From JAVBOW01 sp031550615 (GTDB taxonomy: Bacteria; Bacteroidota; Bacteroidia; Bacteroidales; Rikenellaceae): a DNA stretch of 64,000 nt. The position numbers and the translations under genes were made by a program. The DNA is taken from contig JAVBOL010000018.1 of assembly GCA_031550615.1 (NCBI GenBank), positions 46,584 to 110,583 on the forward strand, in the 5' to 3' direction. The notes under the pieces were generated by a model, which searched no databases, had not been told where the DNA came from, and was given only the letters and a program-made list of their open reading frames with translations. Positions 25,692 to 33,219 of this stretch are shown here, one piece after another (the first letter of the stretch is position 1; each line of letters starts with the position of its first letter).

Positions 25692-25997
25692 ATGAGCCAG
25701 AAAATCAGAATCAAACTCAAATCTTACGATCACAACCTGGTGGACAAGTCTGCCGAGAAGATCGTTAAGACCGTGAAGGCTTCGGGCGCAGTGGTTAGCG
25801 GACCCATTCCGCTGCCCACCCAGAAGAAGATATTCACCGTAAACCGCTCGACGTTCGTCAACAAGAAGAGCCGTGAGCAGTTCCAGCTTTGCACCTTCAA
25901 GAGGATCCTCGACATCTACTCGTCGACCCCCAAAACCATCGACGCGCTGATGAAGCTGGAGCTTCCCTCGGGCGTAGAGGTTGAGATCAAGGTGTGA
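25692..25997 (+). CDS. rpsJ: 30S ribosomal protein uS10
   Basis: 101 residues, located in the 30S head. It contains the family sequence SGPIPLPTQKKIFTVNRS and ends PSGVEVEIKV. In many bacteria this protein (NusE) also takes part in antitermination with NusB. It is followed not directly by rplC but by a 243-bp structured spacer. Confidence 0.97.
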   Translation: MSQKIRIKLKSYDHNLVDKSAEKIVKTVKASGAVVSGPIPLPTQKKIFTVNRSTFVNKKSREQFQLCTFKRILDIYSSTPKTIDALMKLELPSGVEVEIKV

Positions 25998-26030
25998 TAA
26001 TGTTTGCGCCCATGGCGGGCCATATTTCGA

Positions 26031-26096
26031 CTATCCCCCCGAGGATTTTATCCTCACAGGCGCTAAGCCTGCTCCGGTAAAATCCCCGGGCGATAG
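26031..26096 (+). promoter_or_regulatory. Extended stem-loop in the rpsJ-rplC spacer
   Basis: Nested pairing gives a single long arm. CTATC (26031-26035) pairs with GATAG (26092-26096), CCCG with CGGG, and GGATTTTA (26043-26050) with TAAAATCC (26078-26085). A terminal hairpin CAGGC/GCCTG closes it, about 22 pairs in all. Its position, splitting rpsJ from rplC and rplD, suggests mRNA control or processing; it does not match the E. coli L4 leader that I know. Confidence 0.6.
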
Positions 26097-26240
26097 CCAA
26101 AATCTGACCCACTCTGAGCACAAACCCCCGCTCCCCAAGGTTATACCTTATATATAATAGGGGGCATTTAAACACAAATAGCCGCTGCCCGTAGGAGGTA
26201 AGCTATAACATAGTTTCAAAGAAGCAACAAAAGACAAAAA

Positions 26241-26858
26241 ATGTCAGGATTAATTGGTAAGAAAATCGGAATGACTTCCGTTTTCGGTGCTGACGGGAAA
26301 AACATCCCCTGCACTGTTATCGAGGCTGGTCCGTGCGTAGTTACGCAAATCAAGACTGTGGAGACCGACGGTTACTCCGCAATCCAGATTGCCTATGACG
26401 AAAAACCTGAAAAGCACACCAGCAGCAGTCTGTTAGGCCACTTCAAGAAGGCCGGCACGACTCCTAAGCGTAAGATCGTAGAGTTCAGGGATTTCGATCC
26501 CACTCTGAAGGTCGGAGACGTAATCACCCTCGACGTATTCATGAATGACGACTGGCTCGACATCACAGGAATTTCGAAGGGTAAAGGATTCCAGGGCGTT
26601 GTGAAACGCCACGGTTTCGGCGGTGTAGGCGGCCAGACCCACGGCCAGCACAACCGCCAGCGCAAACCCGGTTCGCTGGGTGCATCTTCGTATCCCTCAC
26701 GCGTGTTCAAGGGCAAGCGTCTTCCGGGCCAGACCGGCGGGGATCAGGTGAAAGTGCTCAACCTGCGCATACTCAAGAAGTTGCCCGAGAACAACCTTAT
26801 CCTCGTGAAAGGTTCGCTCCCCGGAGCAAAGGGTTCTTACGTTATCATGGAGGACTAA
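26241..26858 (+). CDS. rplC: 50S ribosomal protein uL3
   Basis: 205 residues, an early-assembly 23S binder with an extension toward the peptidyl-transferase centre. The sequence KGKGFQGVVKRHGFGG and the tip GGQTHGQHNRQRKPGSLG are diagnostic; the GGQ-like glutamine is the usual methylated site in E. coli. A SD-like TAGGAGGTAAG lies about 40 bases upstream (26193-26203), too far for direct use. rplD follows after 4 bp. Confidence 0.98.
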   Translation: MSGLIGKKIGMTSVFGADGKNIPCTVIEAGPCVVTQIKTVETDGYSAIQIAYDEKPEKHTSSSLLGHFKKAGTTPKRKIVEFRDFDPTLKVGDVITLDVFMNDDWLDITGISKGKGFQGVVKRHGFGGVGGQTHGQHNRQRKPGSLGASSYPSRVFKGKRLPGQTGGDQVKVLNLRILKKLPENNLILVKGSLPGAKGSYVIMED

Positions 26859-26862
26859 ACAG

Positions 26863-27489
26863 ATGGAATTAGCAGTATACAACATCTCCGGTAAGGAAAC
26901 CGGAAAGAAAGTCACCCTGAAGGATGAGGTTTTCGGCATCGAGCCCAATGACCACGCCATCTGGCTCGACGTAAAGCAGTACCTGGCCAACCAGCGCCAA
27001 GGCACGCACAAATCAAAGCAGCGCAACGAGGTTGCCGGCTCGACCAAGAAGCTCAAAAAGCAGAAGGGCACCGGCGGCGCACGTGCCGGCAGCATCAAGA
27101 GCCCCCTGTTCCCGGGTGGTGGCCGTATCTTCGGTCCCGTACCCCGCGACTACAGCTTCAAGCTCAACAAAAAGCTCAAGCAGCTTGCCCGCCGCGGCGC
27201 GCTTTCGTACAAGGCGAAGAACGAACTGATCACCATGGTCGAGGATTTCACCATTGAAACCCCCAAGACCAAGACCTTCATCGAGATCGCCGCGAACCTC
27301 AAAATGGACGGTAAGAAGATACTGGTCGTAACGGCCGCTTCGGACCACAACGTTATCCTCTCGACGCGCAATCTTCCCAACGTTAAAGTTGTGGTTGCCA
27401 GCGATGTGAACACCTACGATGTGATGAACACCGGCATCATCCTGATGACCGAAGGCGCAGCGGGTGTGATTAACGAAATGTTAGCATAG
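26863..27489 (+). CDS. rplD: 50S ribosomal protein uL4
   Basis: 208 residues. A long internal loop (about 40-95, GTHKSKQRNEVAGSTKKLKKQKGTG) reaches the exit tunnel and carries macrolide-relevant residues of the KGTGGARAGS type. It is an assembly initiator, and in gammaproteobacteria it also represses the S10 operon; whether it does so here through the spacer before rplC is unknown. Confidence 0.98.
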   Translation: MELAVYNISGKETGKKVTLKDEVFGIEPNDHAIWLDVKQYLANQRQGTHKSKQRNEVAGSTKKLKKQKGTGGARAGSIKSPLFPGGGRIFGPVPRDYSFKLNKKLKQLARRGALSYKAKNELITMVEDFTIETPKTKTFIEIAANLKMDGKKILVVTAASDHNVILSTRNLPNVKVVVASDVNTYDVMNTGIILMTEGAAGVINEMLA

Positions 27490-27496
27490 ACGACAA

Positions 27497-27820
27497 ATGG
27501 AAACATTGATTAAGCCGATACTGACCGAGAAAATGACGGTTCAGGGCGATAAGCTGAACCGCTACGGTTTTCTGGTGGACACTAAAGCCAACAAGCTGCA
27601 GGTCCGCGCAGCCGTGGAGCAGATGTACGGAGTTACCGTTACTGACGTGAACACGATGAACTACATGGGTAAGGCCAAGAGCCGTTACACCAAAGCCGGG
27701 CTTCTCGAAGGCCGTGCGAACAACACCAAGAAGGCGATCGTAACCCTGAAAGACGGTGACAAGATCGATTTTTACAGTAATATCTACCGAAGATGGCAGT
27801 TAAAAAGTTCAAGCCCGTAA
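27497..27820 (+). CDS. rplW: 50S ribosomal protein uL23, with C-terminal extension
   Basis: 107 residues, at the tunnel exit where SRP and trigger factor dock. The fold ends as usual at KIDFYSNI (residue about 96), but no stop follows and 11 extra residues (YRRWQLKSSSP) are read from inside the next gene. The overlap with rplB is 28 bp (27793-27820) in a different frame, which is large for this cluster where the next longest overlap is 1 bp. Translational coupling with rplB is likely. Confidence 0.93.
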   Translation: METLIKPILTEKMTVQGDKLNRYGFLVDTKANKLQVRAAVEQMYGVTVTDVNTMNYMGKAKSRYTKAGLLEGRANNTKKAIVTLKDGDKIDFYSNIYRRWQLKSSSP

Positions 27821-28617
27821 CACCGGGCACACGACACAAGGTGATCATCAACAACAAAGATATTACCTGTTCGACTCCCGAGAAGAGCCTGTTGACCGCA
27901 AAGAAGAGCAGCGGCGGCCGTAACAACGACGGCAAAATGACCGTACGCTACATCGGCGGCGGCCACAAGCAGATGTACCGCCTGGTTGACTTCCAGCGCA
28001 ACCGCGACGGCGTACCCGCACTGGTCAAGACCATCGAGTACGACCCCAACCGTTCGGCACGTATCGCCCTGGTGGTGTACGCCGACGGCCAGAAGAGCTA
28101 CATCCTCGCCCCCAACGGGCTGAAGGTTGGCCAGACCGTTAACTCGGGCGCCGGTGCGGCTCCCGAGGTTGGCAACACGCTGTTCCTGGCTGATATTCCG
28201 CTCGGTACGGTGATCCACAACATCGAACTCTACCCCGGTGAGGGCGCCGTTATGGCACGCTCGGCCGGCACTTACGCCCAACTGTTGGCGCGTGAAGGCA
28301 AATTCGCTATTATAAAGCTCCCTTCGGGTGAAACCCGCATGGTGCTCGTTACGTGCCGCGCTACGATCGGCGCTGTGTCGAATCCCGACCACAGCCTCGA
28401 GCAGCACGGTAAGGCAGGTCGCCGCCGCTGGCTGGGCCGCCGTCCCCACAACCGTGGTGTGACGATGAACCCCGTCGACCACCCGATGGGTGGTGGTGAA
28501 GGCCGTTCTTCGGGCGGTCACCCCCGTTCGCGCAAGGGTCTTCTGGCCAAGGGTTACAAGACCCGCGACCCGAAAAAGACCTCGGAGAAATTCATTGTGT
28601 CACGTAGAAAAAAATAA
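27793..28617 (+). CDS. rplB: 50S ribosomal protein uL2
   Basis: 274 residues. It is needed for subunit association and the peptidyl-transferase centre, with the conserved histidine region GVTMNPVDHPMGGGEGRSSGG near the C-terminus. The start at 27793 is fixed by MAVKKFKPVTPGTR. It begins inside rplW (28-bp overlap), and rpsS follows after 6 bp. Confidence 0.98.
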   Translation: MAVKKFKPVTPGTRHKVIINNKDITCSTPEKSLLTAKKSSGGRNNDGKMTVRYIGGGHKQMYRLVDFQRNRDGVPALVKTIEYDPNRSARIALVVYADGQKSYILAPNGLKVGQTVNSGAGAAPEVGNTLFLADIPLGTVIHNIELYPGEGAVMARSAGTYAQLLAREGKFAIIKLPSGETRMVLVTCRATIGAVSNPDHSLEQHGKAGRRRWLGRRPHNRGVTMNPVDHPMGGGEGRSSGGHPRSRKGLLAKGYKTRDPKKTSEKFIVSRRKK

Positions 28618-28623
28618 TAGCAA

Positions 28624-28893
28624 ATGAGTCGTTCATTAAAAAAAGGACCGTATATCGAGCCTAAGCTCGAAGGCAGGGTTCTCGCACAGAGCGAGTCGGG
28701 CAAGAAGACCGTGATCAAGACATGGTCGAGAGCCAGCATGATCTCTCCCGATTTCGTGGGCCAGACGATCGCCGTGCACAACGGTAACAAGTTCATCCCC
28801 GTGTACGTAACGGAAAACATGGTAGGCCACAAACTCGGTGAGTTCTCGCCCACCCGCAACTTCCGCGGTCACGCAGGTAACAAGAAAAAATAG
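28624..28893 (+). CDS. rpsS: 30S ribosomal protein uS19
   Basis: 89 residues, in the 30S head next to uS13 and the A-site finger. The opening MSRSLKKGPYIEPKL and the central KTWSRASMISPDFVG are standard. It is followed after 6 bp by rplV. Confidence 0.97.
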   Translation: MSRSLKKGPYIEPKLEGRVLAQSESGKKTVIKTWSRASMISPDFVGQTIAVHNGNKFIPVYVTENMVGHKLGEFSPTRNFRGHAGNKKK

Positions 28894-28899
28894 TAAGTG

Positions 28900-29313
28900 A
28901 TGGGAGTAAGAAAACATGATATGGCCGAGAAACTCAAGGCCGAAAAAGCGCAGAAAGCGGTAGCTTCTCTGCGTGAGTGCCCCACTTCGCCCCGCAAAAT
29001 GAGGCTTGTTGCCGACATGATCCGCGGCGTTGAGATCAACAAGGCACTCGGTATGCTCCGCTACTCTAAGAAGGAAGCATCGATCCGCCTGGAGAAACTC
29101 CTGCGTTCGGCTATCGCCAACTGGGAGAGCAAGAACGAAAACGAGCGTCTGGAAGACACTCCGCTCTGCGTAAAAGAGATTTTCGTGGACGGTGGCCGTA
29201 TGCTCAAGCGTGTGCAGCCCGCACCCCAGGGTCGCGCCCACCGCATCCGCAAGCGTTCGAACCACGTTACGATCGTGGTCGACAAACTTGTAACCAAAGA
29301 AAAAGAAGCGTAA
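28900..29313 (+). CDS. rplV: 50S ribosomal protein uL22
   Basis: 137 residues from the ATG at 28900; a GTG directly in front (28897) would add one residue. It contains SPRKMRLVADMIRGVEINKAL and the beta-hairpin RVQPAPQGRAHRIRKRSNH, whose tip lines the exit tunnel. It is longer than E. coli uL22 (110) because of a charged N-terminus (KHDMAEKLKAEKAQKA), as in other Bacteroidota. rpsC starts 1 bp after. Confidence 0.97.
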   Translation: MGVRKHDMAEKLKAEKAQKAVASLRECPTSPRKMRLVADMIRGVEINKALGMLRYSKKEASIRLEKLLRSAIANWESKNENERLEDTPLCVKEIFVDGGRMLKRVQPAPQGRAHRIRKRSNHVTIVVDKLVTKEKEA

Positions 29314-29314
29314 G

Positions 29315-30130
29315 ATGGGACAGAAAGTTAATCCGATAGCTAACCGCCTGGGTATTATCCGTGGTTGGGACTCGAATTGGTACGGCGGCAAGGATTTTTC
29401 GGCCAAACTGGTCGAAGACGCCAAGATCCGTCAGTATCTGGGTGCCCGCCTGGCCAAGGCAAGCATCAGCAAGATCATCATCGAGCGCACGCTCAAACTG
29501 GTTACAGTGACCATTTCGACCGCCCGCCCCGGCATCATCATCGGCAAAGGCGGCCAGGAAGTGGACAAACTCAAGGAAGAGCTCAAGAAGCTGACCGGCA
29601 AAGACGTACAGATCAACATCTTCGAGGTTAAACGCCCCGAGATCGACTCTGTGATCGTGGGAAGCAACATCGCCCGCCAGCTCGAAGGCCGCATCTCTTA
29701 CCGCCGTGCCGTCAAGACCACCATCGCATCGACGATGCGCATGGGTGCCGAAGGCATCAAGGTCCAGATTTCGGGACGTATCGGCGGCGCCGAGATCGCA
29801 CGCAGCGAAACCTATAAAGAGGGACGCATTCCCCTCCACACTTTCCGCGCAGACGTAGACTACGCCCTGAGCGAGGCACTGACCAAGATCGGTATCCTCG
29901 GCATCAAGGTATGGATCTGCACCGGCGAGGTTTACGGCAAACGCGACCTGTTCGAGATTTCGGGCGCAAGCGTAGCCGGCGCCGGCGCATCGGCAGGCTC
30001 TTACGAGCGTGGCGACCGCGGCGAGAGGGGTGATCGCGGAGATCGTCGTGGCCGTGGTGGCCGTGGCGGCGACCGTGGCGGACGCGGCGGAGATCAGCGC
30101 GGCGACCGCAAACCAAGGAATAACAGGTAA
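29315..30130 (+). CDS. rpsC: 30S ribosomal protein uS3, with RG-rich C-terminal tail
   Basis: 271 residues, part of the mRNA entry channel. The KH-domain loop IIIGKGGQEVDKL and the C-terminal domain (GAEIARSETYKEGRIPLHT, WICTGEVYGKRDLFEI) are normal up to about residue 222. A low-complexity tail of about 45 residues follows, made of RGD/RGG repeats (ERGDRGERGDRGDRRGRGG and similar) and ending RKPRNNR. E. coli uS3 has 233 residues and no such tail. The tail might contact mRNA or other factors near the entry channel. It starts 1 bp after rplV. Confidence 0.95.
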   Translation: MGQKVNPIANRLGIIRGWDSNWYGGKDFSAKLVEDAKIRQYLGARLAKASISKIIIERTLKLVTVTISTARPGIIIGKGGQEVDKLKEELKKLTGKDVQINIFEVKRPEIDSVIVGSNIARQLEGRISYRRAVKTTIASTMRMGAEGIKVQISGRIGGAEIARSETYKEGRIPLHTFRADVDYALSEALTKIGILGIKVWICTGEVYGKRDLFEISGASVAGAGASAGSYERGDRGERGDRGDRRGRGGRGGDRGGRGGDQRGDRKPRNNR

Positions 30131-30146
30131 AAAGAGAAAATAAGAG

Positions 30147-30575
30147 ATGTTACAGCCAAAAAAGACTAAGTTCCGCAGGATGCAGAAAGGCCGCATGAAA
30201 GGCCTTGCAGGTCGCGGCAACCAGCTCGCCTTCGGCTCTTTCGGCATCAAGGCCATGGAATCCACATGGATCACAGGCCGCCAGATAGAAGCCGCGCGTC
30301 AGGCCATCGTCCGCCACATGAAACGTGAAGGACAGATATGGATCCGTATCTTCCCCGATAAGCCCATTACCAAGAAACCCGCCGAAGTGCGTATGGGTAA
30401 AGGTAAGGGTGCTCCCGAAGGGTTCGTTGCACCGGTTACCCCGGGCCGCATAATGTTCGAGGCCGAAGGTGTGCCCCTGGCAATAGCCCAGGAAGCGCTG
30501 CGCCTCGGAGCCCAGAAGCTGCCTATCGCCACCAAATTCATCGTCCGCAGGGACTATACCGAAACCGAAATCTAA
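30147..30575 (+). CDS. rplP: 50S ribosomal protein uL16
   Basis: 142 residues, a late assembly protein close to the A-site tRNA elbow. It shows KTKFRRMQKGRMKG at the start and IRIFPDKPITKKPAEVRMGKGKG in the middle. The conserved arginine before the MGKGKG segment, the hydroxylation site in E. coli, is present. Spacing is 16 bp from rpsC and 12 bp to rpmC. Confidence 0.97.
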   Translation: MLQPKKTKFRRMQKGRMKGLAGRGNQLAFGSFGIKAMESTWITGRQIEAARQAIVRHMKREGQIWIRIFPDKPITKKPAEVRMGKGKGAPEGFVAPVTPGRIMFEAEGVPLAIAQEALRLGAQKLPIATKFIVRRDYTETEI

Positions 30576-30587
30576 TAGTTTAAGAAC

Positions 30588-30782
30588 ATGAAAACGACAG
30601 AAATAAGGGACTATTCGGTAGCCGACCTGCAGGAACGCATCGACGCTGAAAAGGCAAACCTGCAGAAGATGAAGATCAACCACGCGACCTCGCCGGTTGA
30701 GAACGCTTCGGAGATTAAAAAGGCGCGCCGCAGCATCGCGCGCATGTTGACCATCCTCGGTCAGAAACAGAACGCTAAATAA
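30588..30782 (+). CDS. rpmC: 50S ribosomal protein uL29
   Basis: 64 residues, a two-helix hairpin near the tunnel exit next to uL23. MKTTEIRDYSVADLQERI and the second helix IKKARRSIARMLTILGQK are diagnostic. It is separated from rpsQ by 1 bp. Confidence 0.96.
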   Translation: MKTTEIRDYSVADLQERIDAEKANLQKMKINHATSPVENASEIKKARRSIARMLTILGQKQNAK

Positions 30783-30783
30783 G

Positions 30784-31044
30784 ATGACCATGGAAAGAAA
30801 TCTCAGAAAAGAACGTATCGGGGTGGTCGTGAGCAACAAAATGGAGAAATCCATGACCGTTGCCGTAAAGCGTAAAGTGAAGCATCCGATCTACGGCAAG
30901 TTCGTCAATAAGACCACCAAATTCATGGCGGCCGACGACAAGAACGAGGTCAACATCGGCGACACCGTACGCATCATGGAAACCCGTCCTTTAAGCAAGA
31001 CCAAGCGCTGGAGGTTAGTAGAAATCATAGAAAGAGCTAAATAG
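30784..31044 (+). CDS. rpsQ: 30S ribosomal protein uS17
   Basis: 86 residues, an OB-fold primary binder of the 16S 5' domain. RKERIGVVVSNKMEKSMTV and ETRPLSKTKRWRLVE are characteristic. A second in-frame ATG two codons in (MTMERN) is an alternative start. rplN follows after 2 bp. Confidence 0.97.
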   Translation: MTMERNLRKERIGVVVSNKMEKSMTVAVKRKVKHPIYGKFVNKTTKFMAADDKNEVNIGDTVRIMETRPLSKTKRWRLVEIIERAK

Positions 31045-31046
31045 TC

Positions 31047-31412
31047 ATGATACAACAGGAAAGCAGGATGGTTGTGGCCGACAACAGCGGTGCGAAGGAA
31101 GTTCTTTGCATCCGTGTACTGGGCGGCACAGGCAAGCGCTACGCCTCGATCGGCGACAAGATCGTCGTGACGGTCAAGAGCGCGACCCCATCGGGCGACA
31201 TGAAGAAAGGTACGGTATCCAAGGCCGTAGTAGTGAGGACCAAAAAGGAGATCAGGCGCCAGAACGGATCGTACATCCGTTTCGACGACAATGCCGTAGT
31301 GCTCCTCAATAACCAGGGTGAGATGCGCGGAACCCGTATCTTCGGCCCCGTAGCCCGCGAGCTGCGCGACCAATACATGAAGATCATTTCGCTGGCCCCC
31401 GAAGTACTTTAA
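31047..31412 (+). CDS. rplN: 50S ribosomal protein uL14
   Basis: 121 residues, at the subunit interface and bridge B8. It shows MIQQESRMVVADNSGAKEV at the start and the loop VVRTKKEIRRQNGSYIRF; the C-terminus is EIISLAPEVL-type (KIISLAPEVL). It ends 16 bp before rplX. Confidence 0.97.
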   Translation: MIQQESRMVVADNSGAKEVLCIRVLGGTGKRYASIGDKIVVTVKSATPSGDMKKGTVSKAVVVRTKKEIRRQNGSYIRFDDNAVVLLNNQGEMRGTRIFGPVARELRDQYMKIISLAPEVL

Positions 31413-31428
31413 TACAAAGCACAAAGAC

Positions 31429-31746
31429 ATGAAATTGCATATCAAAAAAGGGGACAACGTCTACGTGAACGCCGGCAACAGCCGCGGTCAGCAGGGCAAG
31501 GTGCTCGAAGTGCAGACGGACAAGTCGCGCGCCATCGTTGAAGGCGTCAACCTGGTCAGCAAGCACACCAAGCCCAACGCCAAGAACCCCCAGGGTGGCA
31601 TCGTCAAGCAGGAGGCTTCGATCCACATTTCGAACTTGCAGCCCCTCGATCCGAAGAGCGGCAAACCCACCCGTGTGGGCCGCAAGGAGAATGCCAAAGG
31701 TAAATTAGTACGAATCGCTAAAAAGTCAGGGGAGGAGATCAAATAA
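31429..31746 (+). CDS. rplX: 50S ribosomal protein uL24
   Basis: 105 residues with a KOW motif (KKGDNVYVNAGNSRGQQGKVLEV) and NPQGGIVKQEASIHISNL. It helps start assembly of the 23S 5' domain. Its stop shares one base with the start of rplE (TAATG), so translation is likely coupled. Confidence 0.97.
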   Translation: MKLHIKKGDNVYVNAGNSRGQQGKVLEVQTDKSRAIVEGVNLVSKHTKPNAKNPQGGIVKQEASIHISNLQPLDPKSGKPTRVGRKENAKGKLVRIAKKSGEEIK

Positions 31747-32303
31747 TGGCATACCAACCTACACTTAAAACGCAGTACAGGGAGCAGATCGTTGCCGCCC
31801 TCGTCAAGCAATTCGGCTACACCAGCGTAATGCAGGCCCCCAAACTCGAGAAGATCGTTATCAACCAGGGTATGGGCCAGGCTATCGCCGACAAGAAACT
31901 GATCGAAGTGGCCCAGCAGGAGCTCACCACGATCACCGGCCAGAAAGCCGTGCAGACCAAGTCGACCAAGGACATCTCTAACTTCAAGCTGCGTAAAGGC
32001 ATGCCCATCGGCGTGCGCGTGACGCTGCGCGGTGACAAGATGTACGAATTCCTCGAAAGGCTGATCGCCGTGGCACTGCCCCGCATCCGCGACTTCAAGG
32101 GCATCAACGAGAAATTCGACGGTCGCGGCAACTACACGCTCGGCATCAAGGAGCAGATCATCTTCCCCGAGATCGAGATCGACAAGATCACCAAACTCTT
32201 CGGTATGGAGATCACCTTCGTTACCACTGCCGGTACCGACGAAGAGGCTTACGCCCTTCTGCAGCAGTTCGGCCTTCCTTTCAAAAACGGTAAAAAAGCA
32301 TAA
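31746..32303 (+). CDS. rplE: 50S ribosomal protein uL5
   Basis: 185 residues, a central protuberance protein that contacts 5S rRNA and the P-site tRNA. It contains LEKIVINQGMGQAI, the loop FKLRKGMPIGVRVTLRG, and the C-terminal DEEAYALLQQFGLPF. It overlaps rplX by 1 bp, and rpsN follows after 3 bp. Confidence 0.97.
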   Translation: MAYQPTLKTQYREQIVAALVKQFGYTSVMQAPKLEKIVINQGMGQAIADKKLIEVAQQELTTITGQKAVQTKSTKDISNFKLRKGMPIGVRVTLRGDKMYEFLERLIAVALPRIRDFKGINEKFDGRGNYTLGIKEQIIFPEIEIDKITKLFGMEITFVTTAGTDEEAYALLQQFGLPFKNGKKA

Positions 32304-32306
32304 GCG

Positions 32307-32576
32307 ATGGCTAAAGAATCAATGAAAGCACGTGAGGTAAAACGCCTCAAACTGGTTAAGCGCTATGCTGCCAAACGCGCTGAGCTGAAAGAAGCTGGCG
32401 ACCAGGTCGGCCTCTCGAAGCTGCCCCGTAACTCCAACCCGATCCGTCTGCACAACCGTTGCCAGATCACGGGTCGCCCGAAGGGTTACATGCGCCTTTT
32501 CGGCATCAGCCGCATCCAGTTCCGCGAGATGGCCTCCAAGGGCCTGATCCCCGGAGTGAAGAAAGCAAGCTGGTAA
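32307..32576 (+). CDS. rpsN: 30S ribosomal protein uS14, zinc-free long form
   Basis: 89 residues. The C-terminal part NRCQITGRPKGYMRLFGISR has only one cysteine, so the CxxC pairs of the zinc-binding form are absent; this is the C-minus long form. The protein lies in the 30S head. It is followed by a 149-bp spacer with its own promoter and a 19-bp inverted repeat before rpsH. Confidence 0.96.
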   Translation: MAKESMKAREVKRLKLVKRYAAKRAELKEAGDQVGLSKLPRNSNPIRLHNRCQITGRPKGYMRLFGISRIQFREMASKGLIPGVKKASW

Positions 32577-32592
32577 AAACCTTAGAAAGGAA

Positions 32593-32668
32593 GTGGATTA
32601 TTGATTATGTTTTCGTACCTTTGCGCCGCTTTAAGGGCTCAGGGTATGGAACATAATCAATGATCCAC
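32593..32668 (+). repeat. 19-bp inverted repeat enclosing a promoter, rpsN-rpsH spacer
   Basis: Arm 32593-32611 (GTGGATTATTGATTATGTT) is complementary to 32650-32668 except for one position that can still form a G-U pair. The 38-base loop contains TACCTTTG (32616-32623), an exact -7 promoter match. The repeat could act as an operator in DNA. Only the right arm would remain in an RNA started at this promoter, whereas read-through RNA from upstream would fold both arms. Confidence 0.75.
32616..32623 (+). promoter_or_regulatory. Internal promoter -7 element before rpsH
   Basis: TACCTTTG followed by CG, 103 bp before the rpsH ATG. No -33 TTG at the expected distance. It would give the rpsH-to-rplQ half of the cluster separate control. 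Confidence 0.55.
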
Positions 32669-32725
32669 GACCTGACTTTTTTACGTATAGTTCACAAAGT
32701 TCTCATTATTAATCAATTAATTCCC

Positions 32726-33124
32726 ATGACTGATCCTATTTCGGATTTTCTGACACGAATTAGAAACGCGGTGAAAGCCGGCCACAAAGTGGTCGAAGCT
32801 CCCGGCTCGAAGATCAAGCAGGAAATGACCAAGATCCTTTTCGATCAAGGTTACATTCTGGCCTACAAGTTCGACACCGACGAACGCGGCCACGCGATCA
32901 TCAAAATCGCGCTCAAGTATCACAAAGAGTCGAAGGTAAACGCCATCAAAGGCCTCAAGCGTGTAAGCCGTCCCGGTTTGCGCCAGTACGCCAGCGTAGG
33001 CGAAATGCCCCGAGTGCTCAACGGCCTTGGCATCGCCATCGTTTCGACCTCCAAAGGTGTAATGACAGACAAGCAGGCCCGCACCGAGAACGTCGGCGGC
33101 GAGGTTCTCTGCTACGTTTACTAA
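32726..33124 (+). CDS. rpsH: 30S ribosomal protein uS8
   Basis: 132 residues from ATG 32726 (MTDPISDFLTRIRNAVKAGH); the open frame to 32660 starts in the inverted repeat and is not S8-like. It is a primary binder of the 16S central domain, and it ends with GIAIVSTSKGVMTDKQARTE followed by VGGEVLCYVY. In E. coli S8 represses the spc mRNA. Here it heads a sub-unit preceded by an inverted repeat. A 95-bp spacer follows. Confidence 0.97.
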   Translation: MTDPISDFLTRIRNAVKAGHKVVEAPGSKIKQEMTKILFDQGYILAYKFDTDERGHAIIKIALKYHKESKVNAIKGLKRVSRPGLRQYASVGEMPRVLNGLGIAIVSTSKGVMTDKQARTENVGGEVLCYVY

Positions 33125-33219
33125 CCCGGGGCCGAGAGATTGGGTCATAAGGGGGCTGCTTCAAAAGGTGGCGCTTTTGTGATTTCAGATCGATCGATCC
33201 GGACAACAAAAAAAAGAAA

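Noticed and set aside
26000..26080. Short frame after rpsJ as a real gene
   Set aside because: 26 codons with no homologue and fully inside a stem region; kept only as a low-score finding.
23020..26240. Missing tuf gene as a deletion
   Set aside because: Bacteroidota commonly carry tuf elsewhere; nothing here looks like a scar.
33188..33199. GATCGATCGATC as a regulatory site
   Set aside because: Simple triple GATC; no neighbour structure or conserved role could be tied to it.
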